The notes under the pieces: generated by a model
Database searches by the model: none
The model's input: the letters and a program-made list of their open reading frames with translations, nothing else
Told to the model about the DNA's origin: nothing
NCBI RefSeq assembly: GCF_900188065.1
Contig: NZ_FZNQ01000020.1
Location: 1-41,366 of the forward strand
Source of the DNA: Halorubrum vacuolatum
GTDB taxonomy: Archaea; Halobacteriota; Halobacteria; Halobacteriales; Haloferacaceae
DNA length: 41,366 nucleotides
Direction of reading: 5' to 3'
Part shown: positions 33,003-40,953 of the stretch, in pieces
Layout of the letters: every line of letters begins with the position of its first letter
Position numbering within the stretch: the first letter of the stretch is position 1
Position numbers and translations under genes: made by a program

Positions 33003-33278
33003 TCAGTGTTCGACGTAGGCGGCCTCCCAGTCAGTTCTGGCGTCGATCTCCCGACTGCCTCGACGGGTCAGGGTGTAGTAGTTGGTTCGTCGGTCCCGCT
33101 GACCCTTCTCGACGAGCCCCTTCTCGACGAGCGTATCGAGGTTCGGGTAGAGCCGACCGTGGTGGATCTCCTTTTCGTAGTAGTCCTCGAGTTCCTCTTT
33201 GATCGCGAGGCCGTGCGGTTCGTCCAATCCCGCGATCACGTAGAGGAGATCGCGTTGAAAGCCGGTAAGATCATACAT
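33003..33278 (-). CDS. PadR-family winged-helix transcriptional regulator (91 aa)
   Basis: The PadR fold is clear: YDLTGFQRDLLYVIAGLD, then GLAIKEELEDYYEKEIHHGR with the recognition helix, LYPNLDTLVEKGLVEKG, and the wing DRRTNYYTLTRRG. It resembles the short haloarchaeal PadR group that includes RosR of Halobacterium, though I cannot show orthology. It lacks a long C-terminal dimer helix. The Met at 33278 begins the conserved part. A TATA box (GATATATTTA on the minus strand, 33311-33320) sits between inverted repeat arms, which suggests autoregulation. It is divergent from the amphi-Trp gene. Confidence 0.9.
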   Translation of the reverse strand: MYDLTGFQRDLLYVIAGLDEPHGLAIKEELEDYYEKEIHHGRLYPNLDTLVEKGLVEKGQRDRRTNYYTLTRRGSREIDARTDWEAAYVEH

Positions 33279-33296
33279 GATGCTGTTTCGCGGTTC

Positions 33297-33338
33297 TTGT
33301 CGAAAAGGAATAAATATATCGTTCCGAGCTATCGACAA
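33297..33338. promoter_or_regulatory. Inverted repeat around the padR TATA box, candidate operator
   Basis: TTGTCGA at 33297-33303 and TCGACAA at 33332-33338 are perfect inverted arms, 28 nt apart. The TATA box TAAATATATC (33311-33320) lies between them. The symmetry over the regulator's own promoter suggests binding by the PadR dimer or tetramer. The same region could also influence the divergent amphi-Trp gene. Confidence 0.5.
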
Positions 33339-33449
33339 ACGTCGTTTTCGGACCGCTCGTCCGGTCGGCGTCGTGAAGCCGGTACTGTCAGTTCAAGAAT
33401 GTTCCCTCGAAAACAGCGGCTTTATTCGTTCGACACGCGTATGACGTGT

Positions 33450-33728
33450 ATGCCAGAAGAGGTGTTGTTCGAAACGGAGCGCACGGAGGACCGAGCGACC
33501 ATAGCCGCGCTGTTGCGATCGGTGGCGGACAAACTGGATGCCGGCGAACCGGTCACGCTGTCGGCCGGCGAGGAGTCGATCACCCTCGATATCCCGGCCC
33601 GTCCGACGTTCGAGGTCAAAGCCGAGCGGGAGACCGGCTCGGGTCCGGACGAATTGAGCGTCGAGTTCGAGATCGAGTGGGACGACGTCGAAGGCGGTGG
33701 CCACGACGGATCGCTCTCGGTGGAGTGA
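33450..33728 (+). CDS. Amphi-Trp domain protein (92 aa)
   Basis: The protein has the small amphi-Trp domain: EEVLFETERTEDRATIAALL, LRSVADKLDAGEPVTLSAG, a beta stretch with IDIP-like ITLDIP, and FEIEWDDVE near the end, including the single conserved Trp. The family is common in haloarchaea and its function is unknown. TTTATTC at 33421-33427 lies 23-29 nt upstream, which favours the ATG at 33450 over the one at 33441. It is divergent from the padR gene. Confidence 0.88.
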   Translation: MPEEVLFETERTEDRATIAALLRSVADKLDAGEPVTLSAGEESITLDIPARPTFEVKAERETGSGPDELSVEFEIEWDDVEGGGHDGSLSVE

Positions 33729-33914
33729 GCGATCGCTCGGTGGACTAAGACGGACGTTAGAACGAGGCGGCAGCTGGACGGTCTATCATCGAAAAGGACG
33801 CACGCCCGACACGGAAAAAAGCCGCGTCAGGCCTGCATCCGAATTGGTCCCCGCTGACGCTTCGGCCCTCCAGACGAAGCGTCATATGTCAGTACCACAC
33901 GGCACGGCTTAAAC

Positions 33915-35240
33915 CTAACGGGGTCCGTTCGCGCGCACGTTTCCACCCGCGACATCGCCGAAGGATGCCGCACCCGTGACCGGATCCCGTTCGTACACGA
34001 CGCTTCCGCGGAGGATCGTCACTTCGGGGAAGACCCCCTGCCACCCCTCGAACGGCGTCCACCCACAGGCGCTGTGCAGCGCCGCGGCCTCGATCTCGCG
34101 TGGATCGGTGAGGTCCACGAGGACGAGATCGGCGTCCGTACCCGGCTCGATCCGTCCCTTTCTCTCCAGTCCGAAGACCTCGGCGGGCGTGGTGGCGACC
34201 GCGTTTCGAACCGTCTCCAGCGCCAGGTTTCCGGTACGGACCGATTCGAGCAGCAGCGGATAGCACGTCTCGACGCCCGGCACACCGCTCGGGGCATCGA
34301 GCAGCCCCTGTCGTTTCTCCGCCGCCGTATGCGGTGCGTGATCGGTTGCGACGATATCGATGGCGCCGTCACGGAGCCGCTCGAACAGCGCCGACCGCCG
34401 TTCCTCGGAGCGAAGCGGCGGGTTCATTCGACCGAACGTACCGAGCCGCTCCGCGTTCTCTCGGGAGAAGAAGAGGTGATGCGGCGTTACCTCACAGGTC
34501 GCATCCGTGTCGGCGACGAGGTCCACCGCCTCCGGCGTCGACGTGTGTGCGATGTGTACCTGTGCGCCTGCGCGGTCGGCGGCCTCGAGCGCTCGTTCGA
34601 CGGCGGCGATCTCCGCCTCCGCGGTCCGATACGCCGACCAGGGCTCCGCGCTCGCGGTGACGCCGGCACCGTTCGAGGCCCCATCGAGCGCGTCCGGATC
34701 GAAGCGCGTCGCGTCCTCGGCGTGGACGGTGACCGGCACGTCGTGTTCGGCGGCCACCGCGAGCGCCGATTCGAACCGGTCGAGTTCGATCCCCATCTCG
34801 CCGGTCGAGTCGGCCAAAAACACCTCACCGAGCGCGAACAGGGGTCGTGCAAAGAGGCTCTCGGGGTCCCACTCCGGCGACACGCCGCCGTTGATCCCAT
34901 ACTCGACGATCGACGCGTCGGCCGCCAGTTCGGCCTTCTCATCGAAGGCGTCGCCGTCGACCGTCGGTGGCGCGGTGTTCGGTTGATCGACGACGGTCGT
35001 GACGCCACCGGCCGCGGCGCTTTGCGAGCCCGACTCCCAGGTCTCCTTGTGGCTCCCGCCCGGTTCACGGAAGTGGACGTGGACGTCGATACCGCCCGGA
35101 AGGAGGTGTCGGCCGCGTGCATCGATGACGCGTTCCTTGGCGACCGGGTCGAGCCCGGACGCCACCGTCTCGATCGTTCCGTCCCGGATCCGTACATCGC
35201 GCACGCGTCCATCCGCCAACTCCGCGCCGGTGATGAGCAT
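33915..35240 (-). CDS. pyrC: Dihydroorotase (441 aa)
   Basis: This zinc amidohydrolase cyclises carbamoyl aspartate in pyrimidine synthesis. H54 and H56 (IDVHVHFREPG) begin the metal site, followed by the segment around GGVTTVVDQPN, then VHAEDA, HIAHTST and the late Asp in VATDHAPHT. Length is typical of class I enzymes (about 430). The start at 35240 lies 22-29 nt after GATTTATCC on the minus strand. The frame stays open across the whole serS gene upstream, but that is an antisense effect of GC-rich DNA. It is divergent from serS. Confidence 0.93.
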   Translation of the reverse strand: MLITGAELADGRVRDVRIRDGTIETVASGLDPVAKERVIDARGRHLLPGGIDVHVHFREPGGSHKETWESGSQSAAAGGVTTVVDQPNTAPPTVDGDAFDEKAELAADASIVEYGINGGVSPEWDPESLFARPLFALGEVFLADSTGEMGIELDRFESALAVAAEHDVPVTVHAEDATRFDPDALDGASNGAGVTASAEPWSAYRTAEAEIAAVERALEAADRAGAQVHIAHTSTPEAVDLVADTDATCEVTPHHLFFSRENAERLGTFGRMNPPLRSEERRSALFERLRDGAIDIVATDHAPHTAAEKRQGLLDAPSGVPGVETCYPLLLESVRTGNLALETVRNAVATTPAEVFGLERKGRIEPGTDADLVLVDLTDPREIEAAALHSACGWTPFEGWQGVFPEVTILRGSVVYERDPVTGAASFGDVAGGNVRANGPR

Positions 35241-35372
35241 GGTCACCCCTCGCGGCGCGTCGGATAAATCGTGGTGATTCGGGATGGAACGGTGACGGGC
35301 TGGTGTAACAGCTGTTGGGAACACACCGAGGCTCCGATACGGTTTTTTAGCCGCCGCTGGAAGCACGGACGA
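35241..35372. promoter_or_regulatory. Divergent promoters of dihydroorotase and serS
   Basis: GGATAAATC at 35262-35270 is the leftward TATA box, read as GATTTATCC on the minus strand, about 25 nt before the dihydroorotase ATG. GGTTTTTTAG at 35341-35350 is the rightward box, 23-30 nt before the serS ATG at 35373. Both distances suit leaderless transcripts. Confidence 0.55.
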
Positions 35373-36737
35373 ATGCTGTCCCGACAGTTCGTCCGTGAGA
35401 ACCCCGATACCGTCCGCGAGGCGCTCGCGAACAAGGGCGTCGACGTGGATCTCGACCGGATACTCGACGTCGACGAGGAGTGGCGGGAGCTCAAACGCCG
35501 CGGCGACGACCTGCGTCACGAACGCAACGAGGTCTCCTCGCGGATCGGCCAGCTCAAAGCCGACGGCGAGGAGGCGAAGGCGCAGGCGGCGATCGAGCGC
35601 TCCAAGGAGCTGAAAACGGAGCTCGGAGCGGTCGAGGAGCGTGCAGACGAACTGGAGGCGACGCTTGAGGCCTCCCTCCTCGAACTCCCCGGGATCCCCC
35701 ACGAGTCCGTCCCGATCGGGGCGGACGAGTCCGAGAACGTCGAGGTTCGCAGGGAGGGATTCGATGACCTTCGCGAACTTCCCGCGGATCTCGTCCCGCA
35801 CTACGACCTCGGCGAGGAGCTGGAGATCCTCGATTTCGAGCGCGGCGCGAAGGTCGCCGGCGGCGGCTTTTATTTCACGAAGGGCGACGGCGCGCGCCTC
35901 GAGCACGCGCTCATCCAGTTCATGCTCGACATCCACCGTGAGCAGGGCTATCACGACGTCTTTCCGCCGCTGCCGGTGAACTCCGCGTCGATGCGGGGCA
36001 CCGGACAGTTCCCGAAGTTCACCGAGGACGCCTATCGGCTCGAAGGGGCGAACGACGAGCCGTACGACGACGACGACCTCTGGTTGCTTCCGACCGCGGA
36101 GGTTCCCGTCACGAACCTCCACCGCGACGAGATCCTGCTCGGCGAGGATCTTCCCCTTAAATACCAGGCCTATTCGCCGAACTTCCGCCAGGAGGCGGGC
36201 GAACACGGCACCGAGACCCGCGGGATCGTCCGGGTGCACCAGTTTAACAAAGTAGAGATGGTGAACTTCGTCCGGCCCGAAAACAGCTACGAGCGCTTCG
36301 AGGGGCTCGTCGACGAGGCCGAGGAGGTGCTTCGACGCTTGGAGCTGCCCTACCGCGTGCTGGAGATGTGTACCGGGGACCTCGGCTTCACGCAATCGAA
36401 GAAGTACGACCTCGAGGTGTGGGCGCCAGCCGACGACATGGCCGACGGCCCCGAGGAGGGCGGTCGCTGGCTGGAGGTCTCCTCGGTCTCGAACTTCGAG
36501 GACTTTCAGGCGCGACGGGCCGGCATCCGCTACCGCGAGGAGCATCACGAGTCGGCCGAATACCTCCACACGCTCAACGGATCCGGGCTCGCGATCCCGC
36601 GCGTCGTCGTCGCGATCATGGAGTACTATCAGAACGACGACGGGACGATCACCGTTCCCGAGGTGCTCCGTCCCTACATGGGTGGCACCGAGCGTATCGA
36701 GGGACACGACGCCGTCGGCGAGTCGAAACTGGGCTAG
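35373..36737 (+). CDS. serS: Seryl-tRNA synthetase (454 aa)
   Basis: This is the common class II enzyme, not the rare methanogen type. The N-terminal arm (about 30-105) is a long antiparallel coiled coil that contacts the tRNA. The catalytic core has motif 2 ([18 protein letters not shown], then [10 protein letters not shown]) and motif 3 ([18 protein letters not shown]). The N-terminal arm begins with the usual [17 protein letters not shown]. Length is slightly above bacterial forms (about 430) because of acidic inserts such as NDEPYDDDD. The ATG at 35373 follows a good TATA box. Confidence 0.97.
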   Translation: MLSRQFVRENPDTVREALANKGVDVDLDRILDVDEEWRELKRRGDDLRHERNEVSSRIGQLKADGEEAKAQAAIERSKELKTELGAVEERADELEATLEASLLELPGIPHESVPIGADESENVEVRREGFDDLRELPADLVPHYDLGEELEILDFERGAKVAGGGFYFTKGDGARLEHALIQFMLDIHREQGYHDVFPPLPVNSASMRGTGQFPKFTEDAYRLEGANDEPYDDDDLWLLPTAEVPVTNLHRDEILLGEDLPLKYQAYSPNFRQEAGEHGTETRGIVRVHQFNKVEMVNFVRPENSYERFEGLVDEAEEVLRRLELPYRVLEMCTGDLGFTQSKKYDLEVWAPADDMADGPEEGGRWLEVSSVSNFEDFQARRAGIRYREEHHESAEYLHTLNGSGLAIPRVVVAIMEYYQNDDGTITVPEVLRPYMGGTERIEGHDAVGESKLG

Positions 36738-37089
36738 CTCGACGCCCGAAACCAGGGAATATCCGGTTCCGCGAACCGACGATGTTCCGCCCCTGATTCA
36801 AGACCCGAGGCTTTCGCGTGAACTGCGCACAAATCTTGTCGACCCACGTAGTTCCTGTCCCGATATGGGGATCGAGGCTATATGCCGGATCTCCGGGCAC
36901 GAATGTCCTCGAGTTCCACTACTTGTCGCTGGACGTGCCCAGAGTGCAATTGTCGTATGTCTCTCGGCACATAGCCATTCACCGTGGCAGTAGCAGATGC
37001 ACACGGCGTAACGTACGCAGAATTATTAGAACACAGACATAGGGACGTGTACAAAGAGACGCTGTCATTCCACTGGGAGGAACACAAGC
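36738..37089 (+). promoter_or_regulatory. Noncoding spacer with promoter and ribosome site of the J-domain gene
   Basis: Base composition drops here and no gene is evident. AATTATTAG at 37021-37029 may be a TATA box, giving a leader of about 40 nt. GGGAGG at 37075-37080 lies nine nt before the ATG, so unlike most genes here this one probably has a Shine-Dalgarno leader. The rest (36738-37010) shows no clear repeat or RNA gene. It marks the change from core chromosome to accessory DNA. Confidence 0.45.
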
Positions 37090-38592
37090 ATGAGTGACGA
37101 TGCACCGCCGTTTTATGCATTTCTCGAAGTCGGGACAGACGCTTCTGCCGAGGAAATTCAAGCTCAGTATCGACAGTTGGTGAAGACGTACCACCCCGAT
37201 CAGGGCGGATCGGAAGATGAATTCAAGAAGCTCAAATCGGCCTATGAGACACTGATCTCAGCCTCGAGTCGGAGTCGGTATAACCGATTAGGGCACGATG
37301 CATACGTTCGCGCAGTCAATCCCAGCGGTTGGGATCACGTAGAATCGGACGACGGTGAGGAGAACAAAGAGAAGACGTCTTCACATGAAGAGTCATCGAC
37401 CGACGATCGGACAGCGTCTGAACGGTCAAGCCAGTCGCAGTCTGGGGCTGAAACTGGTAAGACAAGCCAACAGCGGACAACCAACAGGGGCTACGATACA
37501 TGGGGTCAGGATGCCGGATCGACCTCGACAAGTTCGGGATCGACATCAAAGCGGTCACAAACAGACACCGGCGACCGAGCATACACCACCGAATCTGATT
37601 ATTCAGACGCTGAGAGGACGAACACGCGGTCGACTGAGAGGACGAACACGCGGTCGAACACAAGCACTACGGGGACAGGTGGGTATCGGCATTACCCGTC
37701 AGCGCCAACAGGTGAGACCGACACGGGATATCCCCGGATATTCGCTGGTCTCATCCTGTCATTGGTGCTCTCCAGTGGTCTGGGACACCTCGGCGTACTC
37801 TCAGCCCAAGTCTCAGTTATCATCGGAGTTGTCGCCGGATTTGGGCTGCTCATCGTTCGTGATGTCTTAACGATTCGACGCGCACCCACCCGGAGTGCTC
37901 CAGCGATTGATCCAGCTGATGCGCTAATATATGCGCTGATAACCGGAATTGGACCGATCATTCTGCTTGCCGCCGTCGTTCAAGGGAACTTGAACGGTGG
38001 ACTGGCGTTTAGCCGGTTCGCAGGGATTGTCGTCGGCGGACCACTCTTGATTGGCGGGATCGTTATCGCTTGGGCAGTCTTTTCGCTCGCTGGGCGTCCA
38101 CTGATCGCCGTAACCGCTGGCGCGTTATCGTCGCTGACCGCGTTTGTGATTGAATTTTCACCATACCGGTTTTGGATCCCGTTCTGGGCCATCGAGAACG
38201 AACCTGCCAGCGTTATCGCCCCGTGGGTATCGGTCGGCCCAGTAACAGGCTTTACGCCGGGATGGGCGGTGAATTTCGGATTAGCGATCGTGCTTTTTTA
38301 CGCCCTCCTTGGATCTCTCGCATTCTTCCTGCTCGGATTCTCGGACTTACTTCGGGACGGCCAATGCGGTGGGGCACGCGTGATCGGGTGGGAACTGGTT
38401 GCGGCGGCTCCGTACATCTTAGTGACGACGTGGGTGTTGAGCGGAAACGCTCTATGGGCACTGTGGGGCACTCCCCCGACAACGACGGTCGGTGCTGCCC
38501 TCGTCCTGTTGACATGTGTGTGGCCGCCGGTTGTATTTGTGATCTACGCAATTAGTGAGCGAGTTGTCCGACGGGTGAGTACACGGGGGTGA
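37090..38592 (+). CDS. Membrane protein with N-terminal J domain (500 aa)
   Basis: Residues 7-70 are a DnaJ-type J domain with the Hsp70-stimulating HPD at 35-37 (TYHPDQGG). A polar linker of S, T, G, N and R follows to about 210, with a repeated TERTNTRS-type unit around 175-195. The C-terminal 290 residues contain about seven to eight hydrophobic segments, starting with IFAGLILSLVLSSGLGHLGV. No Cys-rich or Gly/Phe region of classical DnaJ is present. It could recruit the cytoplasmic DnaK to the membrane. Codon use is less GC-rich than the core genes. Similar J-plus-membrane proteins occur scattered in haloarchaea; the role is unknown. Confidence 0.85.
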   Translation: MSDDAPPFYAFLEVGTDASAEEIQAQYRQLVKTYHPDQGGSEDEFKKLKSAYETLISASSRSRYNRLGHDAYVRAVNPSGWDHVESDDGEENKEKTSSHEESSTDDRTASERSSQSQSGAETGKTSQQRTTNRGYDTWGQDAGSTSTSSGSTSKRSQTDTGDRAYTTESDYSDAERTNTRSTERTNTRSNTSTTGTGGYRHYPSAPTGETDTGYPRIFAGLILSLVLSSGLGHLGVLSAQVSVIIGVVAGFGLLIVRDVLTIRRAPTRSAPAIDPADALIYALITGIGPIILLAAVVQGNLNGGLAFSRFAGIVVGGPLLIGGIVIAWAVFSLAGRPLIAVTAGALSSLTAFVIEFSPYRFWIPFWAIENEPASVIAPWVSVGPVTGFTPGWAVNFGLAIVLFYALLGSLAFFLLGFSDLLRDGQCGGARVIGWELVAAAPYILVTTWVLSGNALWALWGTPPTTTVGAALVLLTCVWPPVVFVIYAISERVVRRVSTRG

Positions 38593-38725
38593 GTCACCAT
38601 CACCCGCTCGGAATCGACATCTCACGGAGCGTCCTCCGTTCACGGTGTCTGAAGCGAGTTCTATTTCGCGGTGGATCTACTGATAATCTTGCCAGAGATC
38701 ACAGAACTACAGGAAGAACGCCCCT

Positions 38726-38923
38726 GTGCAACGCTCAGAAGCGGATCAGCAGGTGCTGCTGTCACGAGACATCGAGATACTGTGGTATCTAGCGGATGAG
38801 GGTCCTGCGCGGACGAGCGAGATCGTAGACGCGTTGTCAATCCAGCTGTCCTCGACGACGGTGCGTGAACGGTTAGCCGTGTTGAGTTTGATTGCCCTCG
38901 AACAGGTGTTTACCTCGGGTTAG
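38726..38923 (+). pseudogene. Truncated winged-helix regulator (65 aa)
   Basis: The frame has a GTG start and reads LSRDIEILWYLADEGPARTSEIVDALSI then TTVRERLAVLSLIALEQVFTSG. This is the N-terminal helix-turn-helix of a small haloarchaeal winged-helix regulator. It stops where the wing should begin, and the rest is not obvious in other frames. The stop lies 38 nt before the tRNA-Glu fragment. It is probably a decayed gene at the junction, though a real 65-residue protein is not excluded. Confidence 0.5.
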
Positions 38924-38960
38924 CGACGGTCGAAAATCAACAGAAGGCGAGGGATTGGGA

Positions 38961-39002
38961 TGCTCCGGCGGGGATTTGAACCCCGGTCATTGCCTCGAGA
39001 GA
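38961..39002 (-). other. tRNA-Glu(CTC) 3' fragment, attachment site of the right element
   Basis: Read on the minus strand, the loop CTCTCGA (39001-38995, anticodon CTC) is followed by 3' stem GGCAA, variable loop TGAC, and T arm CGGGG-TTCAAAT-CCCCG. Acceptor strand CCGGAGC follows, with discriminator A at 38961. This matches the 3' part of haloarchaeal tRNA-Glu. No 5' half (GCTCCGG, D arm) is present on the right. The break at the anticodon loop is again the signature of integration. The orientation puts the element to the right of 39002 and the intact tRNA beyond the right edge of the window. Confidence 0.78.
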
Positions 39003-39478
39003 GCAGCCCCTGCCTCGGGAGTAACGTTTTTATAGGTGTTTTCTCCCGTGTTCTGAGGTGCCGGAATTCGGCCATGTGAGCATATCTACGGGCTGGAGAG
39101 CTAAAAGGGGCCCAGATCATTGCCCTGGAGGACAATACGGTTCAGTGAGCCGATCTCGGCCGATTTTATAAACACCCGGATCACTGTTCATCGAGGCAAT
39201 CGAGGGCAATCACACCCTCCCCCCGATTTCGGATTTCTTTAAGTCAACCCAGTTATTTTCACCGTAATAATACCCATATTAATCTAGTTTCCAGCCACAT
39301 TTATAAGTGATCTCGAAATCGGCCTATCCGGTATTATTACACATGTATTTGGACGAAATATAGTCTCAGCGAATATATCTCGGTTCGAGAACCGTGACAT
39401 AGTTCTGATATACTTTGTAGGCTCCGGTTCGACTGTCAAACAATGCAAAAACGGAAAGTGCACTCAAAGTCGGATTCG
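39003..39478. other. AT-rich noncoding DNA with repeated TTGCC(T/C) motifs
   Basis: No gene is visible. CTGCCTCGGGAG (about 39011), CATTGCCCTGGAG (about 39118) and GAGGCAATCGAGGGCAATC (about 39193) resemble the ATTGCCTCGAGAG of the tRNA fragment itself. The first repeat copy (39152-39238) lies here. After 39239 the sequence is AT-rich, with several TATA-like stretches, and runs up to the 3' end of the HEPN gene. The motifs may be recombinase arm sites. Confidence 0.4.
39152..39238. repeat. Direct repeat, copy A, left of the MNT-HEPN module
   Basis: This 87-nt stretch matches 40803-40891 in the same orientation, about 83% by hand alignment with a two-base gap in the C-rich run. Conserved blocks include CTCGGCC, GATCACTGTT, CGAGGC-ATCGAG and GATTTCGGATTTCT. 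The unit has no coding potential. Confidence 0.75.
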
Positions 39479-39973
39479 TTATCCGCAGATGCACTCGTGA
39501 GACAGACCAACCAAATGGACGATTTGCCGGTGGATCCGAGTTGAAAGTGCCGCCATCGTCTCCGCTCGCTCCCGAGTAGCGATAGCGTCCTGATAATACG
39601 TCTGTGCGCGGTTTTCCGTCCAGAGATCGTCAAGCCGGGACGCAACTTCCTCACTGATGAACCCGACTTCGGAACTGCGATTGATTGCAGTCGTATGTGA
39701 CTGTGGAGGGTTCGCGGGATCCTGATGCCCCTCGTAGAGTAGCCAAAACAGGAACGTCTTTTCAATGGAGGTGAATGCTGCTTCGATCGTCAGCGTGTAG
39801 TAGCCATCAGTCAGCAGTTTCTCTGCCCCCGAAAGCGACCGACAGGCCTTACGAAGTTGAACGAGTCCCGCGTCAGAGACGTCAAGCCCTCTCTCCGAGT
39901 TTTGACCACCGTGGCGGAACGCCGCTTCGGCATCGGAAAGTTCCGGCTCAATATCGTCAAGCGTGATCGGCAT
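39479..39973 (-). CDS. HEPN-domain protein, probable toxin of a TA pair (164 aa)
   Basis: The protein is all-helical, with the HEPN-type core ACRSLSGAEKLLTDGYYTLTIEAAFTSIEKTFLFWLL (about 44-79) written as two adjoining helices. Candidate active-site residues are R146 to H153 (R-x6-H, fitting the RX4-6H pattern) or the ENRAQTYY segment at 120-127, whose Tyr could be an AMPylation site. It lies 3 nt downstream of a nucleotidyltransferase gene, the standard MNT-HEPN order. HEPN toxins are ribonucleases neutralised by the partner; that role is inferred from the pairing. Confidence 0.8.
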   Translation of the reverse strand: MPITLDDIEPELSDAEAAFRHGGQNSERGLDVSDAGLVQLRKACRSLSGAEKLLTDGYYTLTIEAAFTSIEKTFLFWLLYEGHQDPANPPQSHTTAINRSSEVGFISEEVASRLDDLWTENRAQTYYQDAIATRERAETMAALSTRIHRQIVHLVGLSHECICG

Positions 39974-39976
39974 TGC

Positions 39977-40660
39977 TCACTCGCCCCCTCGTGCTGATTC
40001 ATACACCGCCTCTCGAACGTCCGCGAGTGCATCGGTTCGTTCCAAAACGATTCCCTCATCGAAAATGTCCTGTAGCTGTTCCCCGTGAGATGCAGCAGAC
40101 TCGATCGTTTCGACGAGCACCTCGAACTGGTACCGTTCACCCCGAAACGTTCGCTCCTCCATGTCCCTGGCCAGCTGAGTTGCGAGACGACGTCCGTACG
40201 TAAGGCCTCCCTTGATGATGACGAGGAGATCAATGTCACTGCTCCGATCGGCGTTTCCACGCGCAACGCTCCCGAAGAGGATGATGCCTACAAGTTCGTC
40301 CACGTCATCAAAGGCTTCGGCATCGCTGGCAAGTTCATCAAGGAAGGCCTGTATCGGCTTTCGAAACTCCCGCTGTGGGATGCTGAACAGTGGGTCAGCC
40401 CCGATGATGTGGTCTTGATCGATCCTGATCTGTGCTGGTTTCCCACTCACGATATCGAGGACACCCATCCGTTCGAGGAGTTCGACAGAGCGCGAGACGG
40501 ATGACACGTCGGAGTCAGTGATCGTCGCTAATTCTTTCTGCGTGAACTCCTCGAACGGATTATTCACCAAATGATGGAGGATATCTTGCATCGCCTGGTA
40601 CCGAAAGACCCGTTCTTCCGGAAAGGGGAAGTCGAGAAGAACCCGCGTCTGTTCTTGCAT
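39977..40660 (-). CDS. MNT-type nucleotidyltransferase with N-terminal winged helix (227 aa)
   Basis: Counting from the TTG three codons earlier, an N-terminal winged-helix domain (FTQKELATITDSDVSSVSRS) spans about 25-90. The minimal nucleotidyltransferase domain follows, with GSVARGNADRSSDIDLLV at 133-150 carrying the metal-binding Asp pair. Such proteins AMPylate and silence the HEPN toxin. The fused winged helix suggests that this antitoxin also controls its own promoter. An inverted repeat overlaps the start codon. I took the ATG at 40660 rather than the TTG at 40669. It is followed directly by the HEPN gene. Confidence 0.85.
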   Translation of the reverse strand: MQEQTRVLLDFPFPEERVFRYQAMQDILHHLVNNPFEEFTQKELATITDSDVSSVSRSVELLERMGVLDIVSGKPAQIRIDQDHIIGADPLFSIPQREFRKPIQAFLDELASDAEAFDDVDELVGIILFGSVARGNADRSSDIDLLVIIKGGLTYGRRLATQLARDMEERTFRGERYQFEVLVETIESAASHGEQLQDIFDEGIVLERTDALADVREAVYESARGGE

Positions 40661-40678
40661 AATAGACAAACTATTGCA
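40656..40678. promoter_or_regulatory. Inverted repeat at the MNT start, candidate operator
   Basis: TGCATAATAG (40656-40665), ACAAA, then CTATTGCA (40671-40678) form an imperfect inverted repeat overlapping the ATG of the MNT gene. Its position suits autorepression by the winged-helix domain of that protein. Confidence 0.45.
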
Positions 40679-40802
40679 GGATGTGCAAAAGTGTTATGCT
40701 CGCCAACATCGTTCGCCTACTTCCAGCAGTCTGGCCATTCATTCAGGCTTTCTGGGAGTAACTAGATATCCTTCACTTCTTGCGTAAAAGGCTCTAATAG
40801 TC

Positions 40803-40891
40803 GGACTCGGCCAATTCCATAACCACTCTGATCACTGTTTACCGAGGCGATCGAGAGCAATCACACCCCCCCCCCCAGATTTCGGATTTCT
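40803..40891. repeat. Direct repeat, copy B, right of the MNT-HEPN module
   Basis: This is the second copy of the unit at 39152-39238, 1651 bases away. It contains a run of 11 C where copy A has CCCTCCCCCC. The similarity ends exactly at 40891, where an IS-like end begins. The rest of 40679-40802 holds no gene. Confidence 0.75.
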
Positions 40892-40950
40892 GGCTCTGTT
40901 GAAATCCTTCAAAGCTGATACGAGGTCGATGCTGAATACAACGCGCGAAT
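40892..40950. mobile_element. Probable solo end of an insertion sequence
   Basis: GGCTCTGTTGAAATCC at 40892-40907 looks like the terminal inverted repeat of haloarchaeal IS elements as I remember them, and the following sequence up to the kinase stop has no other explanation. There is no transposase or second end in the window, so only a remnant is present. The identification rests on memory of the terminal sequence. Confidence 0.35.
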
Positions 40951-40953
40951 CTT

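Noticed and set aside
33915-36707. A 930-residue open frame on the minus strand covering dihydroorotase and the reverse of serS
   Set aside because: The part beyond 35240 is antisense to a clear serS gene. GC-rich codon use keeps that frame open. The dihydroorotase start at 35240 has its own TATA box.
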